Part shown: one piece after another, positions 1 through 10,750 of the stretch
Layout: the number at the start of each line of letters is the position of its first letter
Numbering within the stretch: the stretch's first letter is position 1
NCBI RefSeq assembly: GCF_022965805.1
Contig: NC_133106.1
Span: 35,143,913-35,207,912, forward strand
Direction: 5' to 3'
Source of the DNA: Primulina eburnea
Lineage: Eukaryota > Streptophyta > Magnoliopsida > Lamiales > Gesneriaceae
DNA length: 64,000 nucleotides
Position numbers and translations under genes: made by a program
The notes under the pieces: model-generated
Told to the model about the DNA's origin: nothing
Databases searched by the model: none
The model's input: only the letters and a program-made list of their open reading frames with translations

Positions 1-119
1 CGTCAACTGCCTATACTTAGCTTCTCATGTGAGGTCAACTGTAGTCTGTAAGGTCAGAACATTCCATGAAAGAGGTAAATCCGACCAGATTCATTTGGCT
101 CCAACTGTTTTGAGAGCGT

Positions 120-990
120 ATTTTAATCTGTAAGACGAGTCAATCTTACAGATATTCACAATAAAAAGTAATAATTTTAACATAAAGGACCGTCTCACGC
201 AAGTTTTTGCCAGCTGTTTTTTAGTCGGACTCGATTCATGAAAAAATAAGATTTTTATAATAAAATTATTTTTTCACTTTAAATATATATTAGCTTGATT
301 CGTCTCACAAAAATAGATTAATGAGATTCTCTCACGATATACCTGTATTCTTTCTTGTAGGTAATTTTTTATGGCAAAATCTTGTATGAGACGGTCTTAC
401 GAGTCGTATTTGTGAGACGAATATCTTATTTAGGTAATCTATGAAAAACATATTATTTTTATGTTAAGAGTTACTTTTTATTGTGAATATCGGTAGGGTT
501 GACCCGTCTCACATATAAAGATTCATGAGACCGTCTCACAAGAGACCTGCTCATTTTTTATTTTATTTTCTAAGTTTCCTTGCTTTTGATAATTTTCCAT
601 ATCTATATTTATAAATATAATTAGGCAAAAATTTGTGTGAGACGGTCTCACGTGTCGTATTTTGTGAGACGGATATCTTACTTGGGTCATCATGAAAAAA
701 ACAAAAACTTGTGTAAGACGGTCTCACGAGTTGTATTTTGTGAGACGTGTCTCTTATTTGGGTTATCAATGAAATAGTATTATTTCTTATGTTAAGAGTA
801 TTAATTTTTATTATAAACATCGGTATGGTTAGTCCGTCTCACAGATGGAGATTCGTGAGACTGTCTCACAATAGACTATTACATGAAAAATATTATTTTT
901 TATGTTAAGAATATTATTATTTATTGTGAATATCGGTAGGGTTGACTCGTCTCCAAATAAAGATTCGTGAGATCGTCTCACAAGAAATTA
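120..990. repeat. Nest of palindromic GTGAGACGGTCTCAC elements
   Basis: At least four full or partial copies of a short AT-rich element lie head to tail or inverted. One runs about 385-539, a truncated one 637-697, one 713-869 and one partial about 880-981. Inverted pieces lie at 125-215 and 222-343. Each full copy is bounded by variants of the palindrome GTGAGACGGTCTCAC and holds recurring inner blocks: a CGTATTTGTGAGACG block, a CATGAAAAAATATTA block and a GGTAGGGTTGACCCGTCTC block. The same family recurs at 6403, 12506, 25958, 36937 and 62261. This is seen directly in the sequence; calling it a MITE is inference, because I could not define a target-site duplication. Confidence 0.8.
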
Positions 991-1162
991 CTCAAAGAAT
1001 TAACAATAATAATTTATTTTTCTTGTACAAAACGTTTTGTTTTACCTTTGCTGCTTTAGGGTAAAACGGCCGTTATGTCGCGAAATCGCCAATTTAACGT
1101 CACATAACGGCGTTACATGACAAATACGTTCTTTTCCGGAACTTTGAAGCGGTGGCGACAGC

Positions 1163-1171
1163 AAACCCTAG
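1163..1171 (+). promoter_or_regulatory. Telo-box in the leader of the bL31 gene
   Basis: AAACCCTAG lies about 330 bp upstream of the bL31 start codon. In plants this telo-box is typical of promoters and 5' leaders of ribosomal-protein and other translation genes. It fits the ribosomal call downstream and suggests that transcription begins near 1130-1160. The start site itself cannot be seen. Confidence 0.5.
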
Positions 1172-1494
1172 CTCACACGCACAGCAAGCAATCTCGGAAT
1201 CGAAGGTATCTACTCTCTCCCGGTTTTATACTCGCGTGTTAAACTGTTGTAGCTTCGGTTTCGTCGACGCATATTGTAATGTCTCAAATAGAACGAAAGT
1301 ATTTGATGAAATGCCGCACAGGCATTTGTTGAAGTGCCTAATAAAATCGAGCTAAGAATCGGACAAATATATACTAAAAATATTACATTTTTACTCGAAT
1401 TTAGTATTTCGCCTGCCCAATTAAAATCCTCCGTTTCGAATTATCTTAAAATCAGTTCTTGATTCTGTGTTCGTGATAATTAGGTGAGGGAAAG

Positions 1495-1701
1495 ATGAAG
1501 AAAGGAATTCACCCACAGATGCAATGGATATCGTACGTGACCCAAAGCGGGAGGCTGATGAATGTGATGATGGCCAAGATTCACCAGGTTGGCAAGGTGT
1601 ACCATTTCCGAGCAAAGCGGCAGATGGCCCAGAGCATCGGGCAGATCGCCAAGTTCAAGCGTCGGTATGGGCAGAAGGAAGAGGGAGGCGAAGAGAAGTA
1701 A
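1495..1701 (+). CDS. Organellar-type ribosomal protein bL31 (68 aa)
   Basis: Intact 68-residue ORF starting MKKGIHPQMQWISYVTQ, the N-terminal signature of bL31 proteins (MKK.IHP). Bacterial bL31 is a small protein of the large ribosomal subunit; plants have nuclear single-exon homologues assigned to organellar ribosomes. The protein is basic, with a Lys/Arg cluster near residues 40-59 (RAKRQMAQSIGQIAKFKRR) and an acidic tail, and it lacks the Cys pairs of zinc-type bL31. No separate targeting peptide is visible, so the residue 1 start follows the conserved MKK. A telo-box leader lies upstream at 1163, and the 3' flank has no other gene. The ORF at 1152-1355 is probably its leader. The mitochondrial versus plastid assignment is not settled; the family call rests on remembered homologues. 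Confidence 0.72.
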   Translation: MKKGIHPQMQWISYVTQSGRLMNVMMAKIHQVGKVYHFRAKRQMAQSIGQIAKFKRRYGQKEEGGEEK

Positions 1702-3237
1702 ATTTGCTGAGAATGATTCGCACATTGTTTGGAATTCGGTGATGCAGTAGGTTTGAATAATGTTACTTCGTGCCATGAACTGTAATTCTTGGTTCATTTT
1801 GGACAAATAAGTGTTTGTTAGTGGTGTTTAAGGTACACTTGGCCAAAAGATTTATCAAGACTTGTGTCAATTCAGGCCCTTATCCACGGCAGAGGGCAGA
1901 TGTTTGTACGTTTTGATTTTCAAGTAATCATAAAATGTGGCGCCGCGAAAGCGAGTAAAATTTAGGTTGTGATCAAATTTTAACATTTGGATTCTCTATG
2001 CATGACGTGCATTGGACGTGCCATTGCCAGCATGTGTATGTATCTCCCTCCCAGATTTTCCCATCTCTACGGGCTTACTTCGAGCAACAAAACACGTATG
2101 GGGATATGACAGAGAGCTATTTCTGATTGAAAAGATGGATTTTTTTTTTACCAAATAATTCAACTCTTATGGTTGAAATTATAGAAAATTGTGATTTTTG
2201 AATATTTTGGCGTTTAGTTCTTTTAGGATTAATATAGGAGGGGGGAAAGGCTAAGGCCATGTAGGCGAAGACCTTGCAAGCGGACATGAGAGGAAGCGGG
2301 TGAGTCCCGCCCGGTGAAGCGCCCACCCCATTTCTTTTTTATTTTTACTTTCAAATTTTGGATGGCCAGTGTTTTTCTGGCTGATATCAATGACAAGAAA
2401 AAAATTTCGGTTATTAATTTTTAAAACTATTTTAAAATAAAAAATTTAAATATTGTCAAATAAACCCAATAAATTATATAAATTGCAAAAAAAAACTTGA
2501 TTGAAAATATTTGTAGTTTATATGAGAATCCAAATTGAAATTCGTCTACTTTTTATAATTTTTTATCAGACCAAGATAGATAGATCTTTTGTACATGGAA
2601 ACCAACGTTGCAGAGCTTGACTTTTCTTTATTCGATGAACTGTAGGTTGTGAGAACTGAGTGCTCTTCAAAATGAATCCAATACAAGGGTGAAAGGTATT
2701 GGACGAAAGTCTCGTTTACACGAGTGATTGGTTTGACATAATCTCCACGCGTTATATTAAATTGAGAAAAAAATATATGAAAGAATATTCGAGTTGATAA
2801 AAGTAGGTAAATGTTTTATCAATACTCAAAAATTTAAATCTTTTAATCAATATTTATTTGAACGAGCTTATCCAATGTGATTATCTTGCTAATTTGATTT
2901 GAAAACTATTGCATTAATCCGAGAATTTATCCAATGCACACCATTCAGCAGTGTTTGTGACTTCTCGTGTATGTCATTAAAAAAATTGAAAAAAGAAAAA
3001 AAGGCACCATGGATGACATAAGTTGTTGACATGGGATAGTGATCGAGCCTTCCCCACTGTCGTTAGGTAATTCTTAATTAACGGTGACCCATCATGTAGA
3101 GCCCCACGTGAGGTGTTTCAGTGTCGGCAGATTTAACCAACCCACCCGTATCTAATCTAAAAAATAAAATAAACAAAATGATATGCTGAAAATCTTCTTT
3201 TAGTGAATAATCTTTCTTGAGACAGTTAAATTAATTT
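1702..3237. other. Intergenic region with no gene seen
   Basis: AT-rich DNA between bL31 and the GH9 gene. I see no coding exon. The one contrast is a GC-rich block at 2236-2335, listed separately. The remainder is A/T tracts and simple sequence; the last ~60 bp before 3238 are probably 3'UTR of the minus-strand GH9 gene. Confidence 0.6.
2236..2335. other. GC-rich structured block, unidentified
   Basis: About 100 bp of high GC content in very AT-rich DNA. It contains the short hairpin GCGGG-TGAGT-CCCGC and a second possible stem GGTG...CACC just after it. It has no ORF of note. It may be a fragment of a dispersed repeat or a structured RNA; I do not recognise it. Confidence 0.35.
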
Positions 3238-6145
3238 CTATACACTTGATAACTCTAAACTAGCAACACTCGAAATCATTGAATTCTCCGATGAATACAA
3301 TTTTGCGAAAACCCCAACTAAGGGAGCTGTGTTGTAAGTGCACGCCTCCGTCTGCATGAAGTTACCTCTTCTATCCCTATACTCATCCTCGCTATCGGGT
3401 CCTCCGACAAGCGCTCCCACGAGCACATTCGGATTCGGATCCTGCCGTCCATACCAGTTGTCATACCCCTGCTTGCACCCCAAGAACCCCGTCGTACCCA
3501 TCTGCAACTCCATGGAAGCTCCCCGATGGTGGACCCTCTTGGGGTACGCGTCTCCGTATCCAACCAAGTAGCTTAACCCCATGGGATTGGATCCCAAGAT
3601 GTATCCCACTTGTGATTTCACGAAGGATAGGATTTCGTCGGGGGGGATTGATCCGGTGGGGCAGTTTAGGCTCTGGCTGGTGGATTGGAGATGGTGGGAG
3701 ATGAGGGTGAGGGAGAATAACGCGGTGGACACGTACTGCATGTTGTTCCATCGGCGGGTGTACATGAGACCTCCGGGGGTGCGTCGCACGTTGGTGGAGT
3801 TGTTCTCGTTCAGGCAGGCGCAGAGGTAGTGCTCTGATTTCGAAGTGTACTGCTTGAGGATTTGCTTCTGCTCTTCACTTTTGTCTTCCTGTGGTATCTG
3901 CAAAGCAATGTGATTTGTTATCCAAGATTGGAAATTACTGCTTCACATAAACAAATAAGCGTTGGTAACTAAACTGATTAAATTTTGGAGTTCTTGATTT
4001 TGTTAGTATCAACATGCAAAAAATTTCAATGACATTTCCTCCAACATACCATTGATTGTCACCTCTTTGGTTTCATTGGTACAAAAGTTATTTAAATATG
4101 TTATGATTTGATGATAGACGGGATAATTAATAATTAGCTTCAAATGCAGAAGAATATTTTTTTAGCTTGAATATGGGTCACATGCCCTGTAAATGCAACG
4201 AGACTGGTGATGGTTAATAAACAGCAAATTTAATGTTCCAGTATAGGGGAATTTATAAGTCACAATGAACTGGCATGGACCTGCTTCTGCATTTATTTTA
4301 AACAGAGAACTTAAAGATCAGACGGGTAAAATTTTAGATATTTTCCAATATCTCAAATTGATGTATTTATGGCTAATTCTCCCGCCATATTCTGGCCCAT
4401 ATCACCAAAGTTTCTAAATTAAAACATGAAAATGATCATACCATGGAAGCAAGAATTTGGAGGCCAGCATATTTAACGTCCCAGCTGAATTCAGTCATGG
4501 ACCAAGTGATCCCACCAAGAGAGTTGGCGTTTTGAATACCATAATTCAAATAGTAATTATTGGTATTATTGTGAGCATTGTCGGTGGCTCTGTATAGCCA
4601 AAATGCTGCCCACAACAATTCATCCATGTATCCACTCACCGACGAATAGTAACCCTTTGCTCCTTCTATACTCTTGTCATAATTTCCTCTATATTTGTCA
4701 CTAAACTCGAACAGCTGCAAAACATTGATCCGACATAGACGGATTTCTAAAGTAATTATTTTCAGAGTAAATTTGTTAATAGCCACTTGTCTTTGTCCGG
4801 TTAAGTGGATGGAACTACTGATGTTCCTAATAACTGATTTAGAATGTAATGTTAATATTAAATAATATTTAGGATCATGATTACGTACATTAAGTGACCT
4901 AATCTTAGCTAGTTCCATCTATCTTAACAACCTCATTAACCAGCTTACCTGTCGTGCATGTTCCAAGAGAAGGTGGGAGTAATGTGGGTTTGTTCTCCTA
5001 AACACAATGGACGCCGCTGCCATGGCTGCCGCCGTTTCTGCCGCCACATCGGAGCCGGGATTCTCCTCATCCAACTTGAAAGCTCGCCGCGAAGTTGTCA
5101 TGTCCTCCGGCCGTTGCCAGCACAGGTGATCGGTGTCACCATCACCCACCTGAAATACCATGTTTTCTAAAATGGTTTTATTTGTTCCAGTATCAATATT
5201 CATTCAAACATCTAGTATAACATTAGAATTAATTAACGGCTGGTGACTTTCACATAGCACGAGGTACTAATTGGGCACTTGATTTACGTTAGACTTCCAA
5301 ATTTATGTCTGAAATTTGAAGGCAAAAGGGAGTTGCTTTAGAGTAAAAGAAACAAGATTTGAAAATTGTGGACCCGCATAAAATCTAGGGAGATCGTAAG
5401 TGGCCAATGAGTTTTATTTTCCAGCGTGATTGGGGGATGGATTACTGCTCACAATACACTTTACTACAAATGTTTGATTTATTCTCGAATCGATTGAAAT
5501 CCCATTTCGAAAAAACCAATAATTGAATATGATATCAAAATTATTTCATTAACTATGCAGAGGATAACTGATTAATCTATTAATCAGCTACCTGCGCCCA
5601 CAAGACATGAGGATGATTGTGTGCCTTTATGAAATAGTCAGTACCCCACTTGATAGCTTCCAACGCATGCCGGAGTTCCCCTGCCGCCGCGATTTCTTCC
5701 CGGAATTCGATCACGCCCCACGACAGCAACGTCACAGTAAAAGCCATAGGCAGACCAAACTTTACATTGTCGCCGGCATCATAGTATCCTCCCACCAAAT
5801 CCACCTGTTCCAACATATCACAGTCACTTGCACAAGTGCGATCAACCGAAGCGGTCCGCCGAGACCACATTGGCCTTATAAACTTGTAAAAATGAAAAGT
5901 AATCAATCGACGCATACCCCTTGTTCAAGGCCGTCCGTGAGGCCGGAGTGTTGGCGCCACCGCACCCTCTGGTTGTACGGGAGTCGGCCGGAGCGCTGCG
6001 CCTCGAAGTAAAGGAGGCTCTTGGACAGGGCTTCTCCATAGTCGAAAGATTGAGAGACGGGAAGCGCGGGGAGAAGGGACAGCATACATACAAAGAAATA
6101 GTTGATGGCGCGTTTAGGGAATCTGCATTGGGTCTTCTTCCTCAT
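3238..6145 (-). CDS. Secreted GH9 endo-1,4-beta-glucanase (class B cellulase), 5 exons, 524 aa
   Basis: Exons on the minus strand are 5918-6145, 5592-5804, 4949-5149, 4442-4714 and 3238-3897; all four introns are GT-AG and phase 0. The product hydrolyses internal beta-1,4 bonds of cell-wall glucans outside the cell. Residues 1-33 are a basic start plus hydrophobic stretch, a signal peptide. The GH9 (alpha/alpha)6 domain fills the rest: [13 protein letters not shown] at 81-93 holds the catalytic Asp pair D85/D88, HHRGAS lies at 428-433, and [15 protein letters not shown] at 470-484 precedes the acid E489 in QTEACTYN. There is no transmembrane anchor (not KORRIGAN type) and no C-terminal CBM49, so it is class B. 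The length is normal for class B (about 490-525). The start is the only in-frame Met before the signal peptide. The family call is firm; the exact orthologue is not resolved. Confidence 0.94.
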
Positions 6146-6206
6146 TGATTTTGTGATATTTTCTGCAAAACAACTGCTATGTGTTTCTCTTCTTTACTCC
6201 CCTCTC

Positions 6207-6236
6207 TTTATATATACATAGCATGCAAGCCACGTG
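6207..6236 (-). promoter_or_regulatory. TATA box and G-box upstream of the GH9 gene
   Basis: Read on the minus strand, TATATATAAAG lies about 62-73 bp upstream of the endoglucanase ATG (6145), with a CACGTG G-box just beyond it at 6231-6236. Spacing fits a core promoter with a short 5'UTR. The G-box is a common bZIP/bHLH site; which signal acts through it cannot be told. Confidence 0.5.
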
Positions 6237-6239
6237 ACA

Positions 6240-7460
6240 TTTTTTATCATGAGAGAAAATTATTGCGTTATTAGATTTTTTCATTGCATTAAATTAAAAA
6301 GATTTTGTAATTCATCGGGAGAACGTGTTACTTTCAATATAATAAATTCAACTATTTTATAAGTCACAAAAACTCTTATGAGATTTTTTCATTAGTAAAT
6401 TCTGTGAGACGAATATTATATTTGGGTCCGTCATGAAAAAATATTACTTTTTATATCAAAAATAATATTTTTTTATTGTAAATATGAGTAGAATTCGTGA
6501 TACCGTCTCACGAGATACATATCTAAATACCCAGTTGCAAATTTCATCTCATAGATGTATGCTGATTATAAGAAATTTAGATTTTTATAATGCTATTCTT
6601 GCTTTTATAAACAAAGAGGTACATTTTGACATATTATGTATGTATACCATGAATTAATATTTTGTTAACAATATAACTATTTGAAAAAACATATTTTCTT
6701 AAAATATAATTATGTTGTTACCAATATGGATCTATATTTACTTTAATTTTTTTTCTCAATAATATGAACTATTTTTAATATTAATTATAGTGGGATGTTG
6801 TAACAAGGTTTGTGTCATCCAAGTTATTAAAATAATAATAGCATGAATTTCATAATTATCAGCACTCATTGTCGCGGATGTCATTAGCTATTTATATTTC
6901 AAAATAAATAATGTGGGTTCTGATTTTAATTGTCTAGTGTTGTACTTCAGAATGAATTCGAGGCAGCTACCAAATCTATAAGCGGGCAAAATTTCGTTTA
7001 TGCTAAAAATAATCGACTGGATTGATTATATTTGAAGGCTGGTCCTTTTTTTGGGTGTTAAAAAATATGGATTATTTGTAATGTCGGTTATTGTTTGCAA
7101 AACCGATTGAATTTTTAAAAATTAACAAGACATAAACTAACTTTTGCAATTTTCAATATATCTAATTCATTGTAGTAATTAATTTATTAGATAATTTATA
7201 TATTCAATAGCTGTATTTATATAGGGTTGTTTGATATTTCCGTTATTTTTTCTTTTTTAGAACTGTCAAACTGAGAGACGAATGACGGAATCGAACGGCA
7301 GTCATACAAAATTATACATCATCGCTTGGAAATATTGTTTTTAGAGGGTAAGGTATAATTTACTCAACAAATCACCAGATATTCAGCATATAAGTATAAA
7401 ATGGATGAATGCTGGTTCAAAAGTGTAGAGCAGTTCAGATCCCAAGATCAAATATCCTAA
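6240..7460. other. Intergenic AT-rich region with one repeat remnant
   Basis: No coding exon seen. Positions 6403-6511 hold a degenerate copy of the GTGAGACGGTCTCAC element (TGTGAGACG start, TACCGTCTCACGAG end). The rest is A/T-rich DNA. The right end, from about 7460, is likely SUMO 3' flank or 3'UTR. Confidence 0.55.
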
Positions 7461-7897
7461 AATAAAATTATAGATAATGGATTTGAAATGGTGCACAATT
7501 TACATAATGAAGACCCAATTCAAGGTTTCGAAATCGATTTTTCAAACAGCAGACAACAGAACATGCTGATAAAAAAATCTCATCCCTCCTCCTTTGAGTT
7601 TTTTTAAACCATGTAGCCACAAGAAAACACAGAACTGTAAAATTCAGATTTTTCCTCCACGTTGAAAGAAGGAAGAGCAGGAACATGGCATCGTGAAACA
7701 AATCAAAAGCTAAAAAGAAAAAGGAAAAAGAATGCCACCCTTGCAAATACAAGCATAGGGGGTATTGTCAATAAGTTAATACTGATGTTGACAGAAGTTC
7801 GACACATCAGGTCGGGTCTATAAAATAGTCAAAGAAGATAGACTAATAAGAGTGATTTATATTACAACTCCACACCCTTTGCATTCTCTCGTACTTG

Positions 7898-9650
7898 CTA
7901 AGTAGACGTGCCTCCAGTTTGGTGCAGCATTGCGTCTATTTCATCACCCTCCTCCATTTCCAGCTGCAAAGAAAACTTATGTTCAGTTCAACAGGCAATT
8001 GTGTGAGCAAATGTGAGAGAGAGAAGGGAGGGGGGCCAGGGGGGGTGCATTACCTCATCTGGAGTCTGCTCCCCTCGCAGACGACGACCGTCAAACAGAA
8101 AAGCGATAGAGTTGAAATCCACTGATTGACGTTCACAATAAGCATTCATGAGTTTCTTCAGTTGGGTGCTTCTCTTGATCCTGAAAATTACCTCATTTCC
8201 ATCCTAGAAAAAGAACGCAGGGTAGATTTTGTGTGTTTAAAAACCTTCCAGATAATATTCTACCCATGAAATTACCAAATAATTGTTAAGTAGATATTTC
8301 GTGAACATAGCATGAGTCTTCGGAAGAGTTTGAAAGAATTAATCAGGTCAGCAATATAGCAAGAGACCATGAAGATGTATGGCTCATATAAAGCATAACT
8401 TCACTGAGAAAGCACAAGGATTTCTCAGTTTGTGCTCGGGAATAGGAGAGAAGAAGATGAGACAGGATTTGAAACAATAAATTCCCACATTTCTACCGGA
8501 CCAGAAGGTCATGTTTACTCAATTCATTTTAGTAAAAAATGTCTAGATTTGGTAGAGCATTCCTCATGCATAAAATTCTTCAGCAAGCGAAGATGTTTGT
8601 CAGTCACATGAAAGAACCCAAAATAATGAGATGATGGATGTGGGTTACTAATGCACCTGCAAGGATAACTCAAGGTAGTCAACCTGCTCCTACTCCACAG
8701 CCCAAGTAAAATGCAGCTAAGTAGGTTAAGATAAAAAAAATAAAACAAGATACGAGAAAAAAAATATAAAGAATATACTGCTTCCTCTAAGTTCTGTAAC
8801 ACTACAAAACTGCAAAAAAACTGAAAATATTAAGCCAACAGTCCTTCAATAACAGCAGCATCATTCAAAGTAACATGCTACAAAAATATAGAGAAAAGAG
8901 AGAAACACAAATTAAATAAAAAGTTGTCCCACAATTTCCTTGGATTTATCCACGTAATGAACTTGTTAATCTGAAACCCTGAAACCCAAAATAATGCAGA
9001 TAGAATTAGTCAGTTGAATTTCAAGAGGTGAAAGCTCCATAACATGGACTACCACTGCTCATGATACTCATTTACCACTGTTCTGTCCAATGAAAAACTC
9101 ATTGATTTTATTGAAGGGAACTAGACACTAACCAAGCAGGCCATGCATCACCCTGCGCCTAAAACTTAGAATCAACCCACTCATGTGCCTCGTTGTGCAT
9201 TTGATAACTATATAGACCACCAACATGAAATTATACCGCGCCCCACAGCAGACTTCCTCAAGGATAATTTTTTTAAATTTTAAGCCAAAATTTCGAAACA
9301 AAATTTTACCAAAATTACATTTTCAGCTCCAGCTATAATAACAAAACTTCAACCACCACCATATGACAACTGATAGGAGTGAACAGAAACACATAGTTAA
9401 ACCCTAAAAACGAAACAATCAGCGCTCATCATCCCACAAACACATCACGGAATCCAAACAAGCAGATAGATACAAGTTAAACACAATCAACAACAAAATA
9501 ACGGAAGCAGAAACTAGAACGGTAAGATCAAAATTAAAAAGAGAAGGGAAGTAGAGAGCAGAGTGAGACCTGGCCTTTGACTTTGAGACTGATGTGGCCA
9601 CCACCCGATGGATCGGTGGGCTTGGTGTCTCCTTGATCTACGCCAGACAT
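7898..9650 (-). CDS. SUMO: SUMO, small ubiquitin-related modifier (98 aa precursor), 3 exons
   Basis: Exons 9570-9650 (27 aa), 8054-8203 (50 aa) and 7898-7963 (21 aa plus stop), both introns GT-AG and phase 0. The protein is attached to lysines of target proteins by the SAE1/2-SCE1 cascade, mainly in the nucleus. It has a short polar tail ([11 protein letters not shown]), then the beta-grasp fold from HISLKVKGQ through [14 protein letters not shown] and [16 protein letters not shown]. It ends QTGG (Gly-Gly at 94-95) plus a TST tail that ULP proteases must remove before conjugation. It is very close to Arabidopsis SUMO1/2 as I remember it, so the canonical stress-responsive isoform is likely. 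No splice or frame defect. Intron 1 is about 1.4 kb. Confidence 0.97.
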
Positions 9651-9739
9651 TTTCGCTTTAGACGCCGGATATTCTTCCCAAACCCTCGCTTCGCTTCTGA
9701 CGCCGCCAGATAATTTGCTTGACTGCTCAACCTTTGGTT

Positions 9740-10267
9740 TGCTCTGTTTTTTTTTTCATTTACTTTTTAAAGGGTTTTAAATTTTTTAATGAAGTATCAA
9801 TCTTTAAAATAATAATAATAATTTTCTTATGGCGAGATATAATTTCAGTTGATATTCAAAATAAAACAATCTAAAAAATAGAAGTCCTACATAAAAATCT
9901 TATATAAAATAATTCCGCTAAAAATCTAAAACATGGTTCGAATTTCGATAACTCGGCCATAATTTCACTAAAATTATTTCATTACAAGTCACGCACGCGA
10001 TAATTTGCATGCACATATATTTAATAAAATTGATTTTTTACAGTCTTTAATTCGATTAATAAATTATTTAAATTTTTATTTAGATTTTACTAAAATATAT
10101 TTTTATGATAATTTTTATTGGATAAAAAGGAACAATCAAAGTAATTATTGTAAAATTTTGGTGTATTAATATATCGTATTATATAGTATAGTATCGATTG
10201 TATTAATTTACAAAATTATAATTGAAGAAATTCTAAAAGTATATATTAAAAGGAGGGGTCCTGGAGC
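9740..10267. other. Intergenic AT-rich region upstream of SUMO
   Basis: Begins just beyond the SUMO leader, with a poly-T tract near 9748-9757 and then A/T-rich DNA up to the hAT element. No ORF or RNA gene is visible. Confidence 0.5.
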
Positions 10268-10275
10268 ATCTCAAA

Positions 10276-10742
10276 TAGGGGTGCAAACGAACCGAATATG
10301 TTCGCGAGCTTTTCGAGTTTGCTCGATAAATATTCGATTCGTATTCGAACTTATCGAACTCGAGCCGAACTCGAACATGTTCGAACTTTTTTTCGAGCCG
10401 AACTCGAGCCCATATTATTTTGTTCGATAGTTCGCGAATAGTTCGCGAGCCTTAATATTTTATTAATATAATATAATTATATAATAAATATATATACATT
10501 TCGAGTATTTTCGAGCTTTCAAACCTTAATATTCGAGCAATAATTCGAATAGTTCACGAATATATTCGAATATTTCGAGCCGAACTCGAACTCGAACTTC
10601 ATTTCGAGCCGAGCTCGAGCCCAAATATCTGAAAATTTCGAACTTCGAATCGAGCTCGAACTCGAACACACTAGATTCGAGCCGAACTCGAGCCTGAAAT
10701 TTTTAGCATTATTCGGTCCGATTCGGTTCGTTTGCACCCCTA
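10276..10742. mobile_element. Intact hAT-type MITE (467 bp)
   Basis: Perfect 22-bp terminal inverted repeats at 10276-10297 and 10721-10742 begin TAGGGGTGCAAACGAACC. They are flanked by a perfect 8-bp direct repeat ATCTCAAA at 10268-10275 and 10743-10750. An 8-bp target duplication with such ends is diagnostic of the hAT superfamily. The interior has no coding capacity and is saturated with TTCGA, TCGAGC and CGAACTCGA words on both strands, likely subterminal transposase-binding motifs. It is non-autonomous. Its perfect ends suggest recent insertion. Confidence 0.92.
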
Positions 10743-10750
10743 ATCTCAAA

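Noticed and set aside
1064..1114. Inverted repeat AACGGCCGTTATG / CATAACGGCGTT upstream of bL31
   Set aside because: Short imperfect stem in a leader/promoter region; could be promoter elements (TAACGG Myb-type words) and not a structured RNA.
1152..1355. 67-codon ORF containing VFDEMPHR, reminiscent of PPR proteins
   Set aside because: A single eight-residue match in an ORF that has the telo-box in its first codons; more likely the leader of the bL31 gene. No second PPR repeat is seen.
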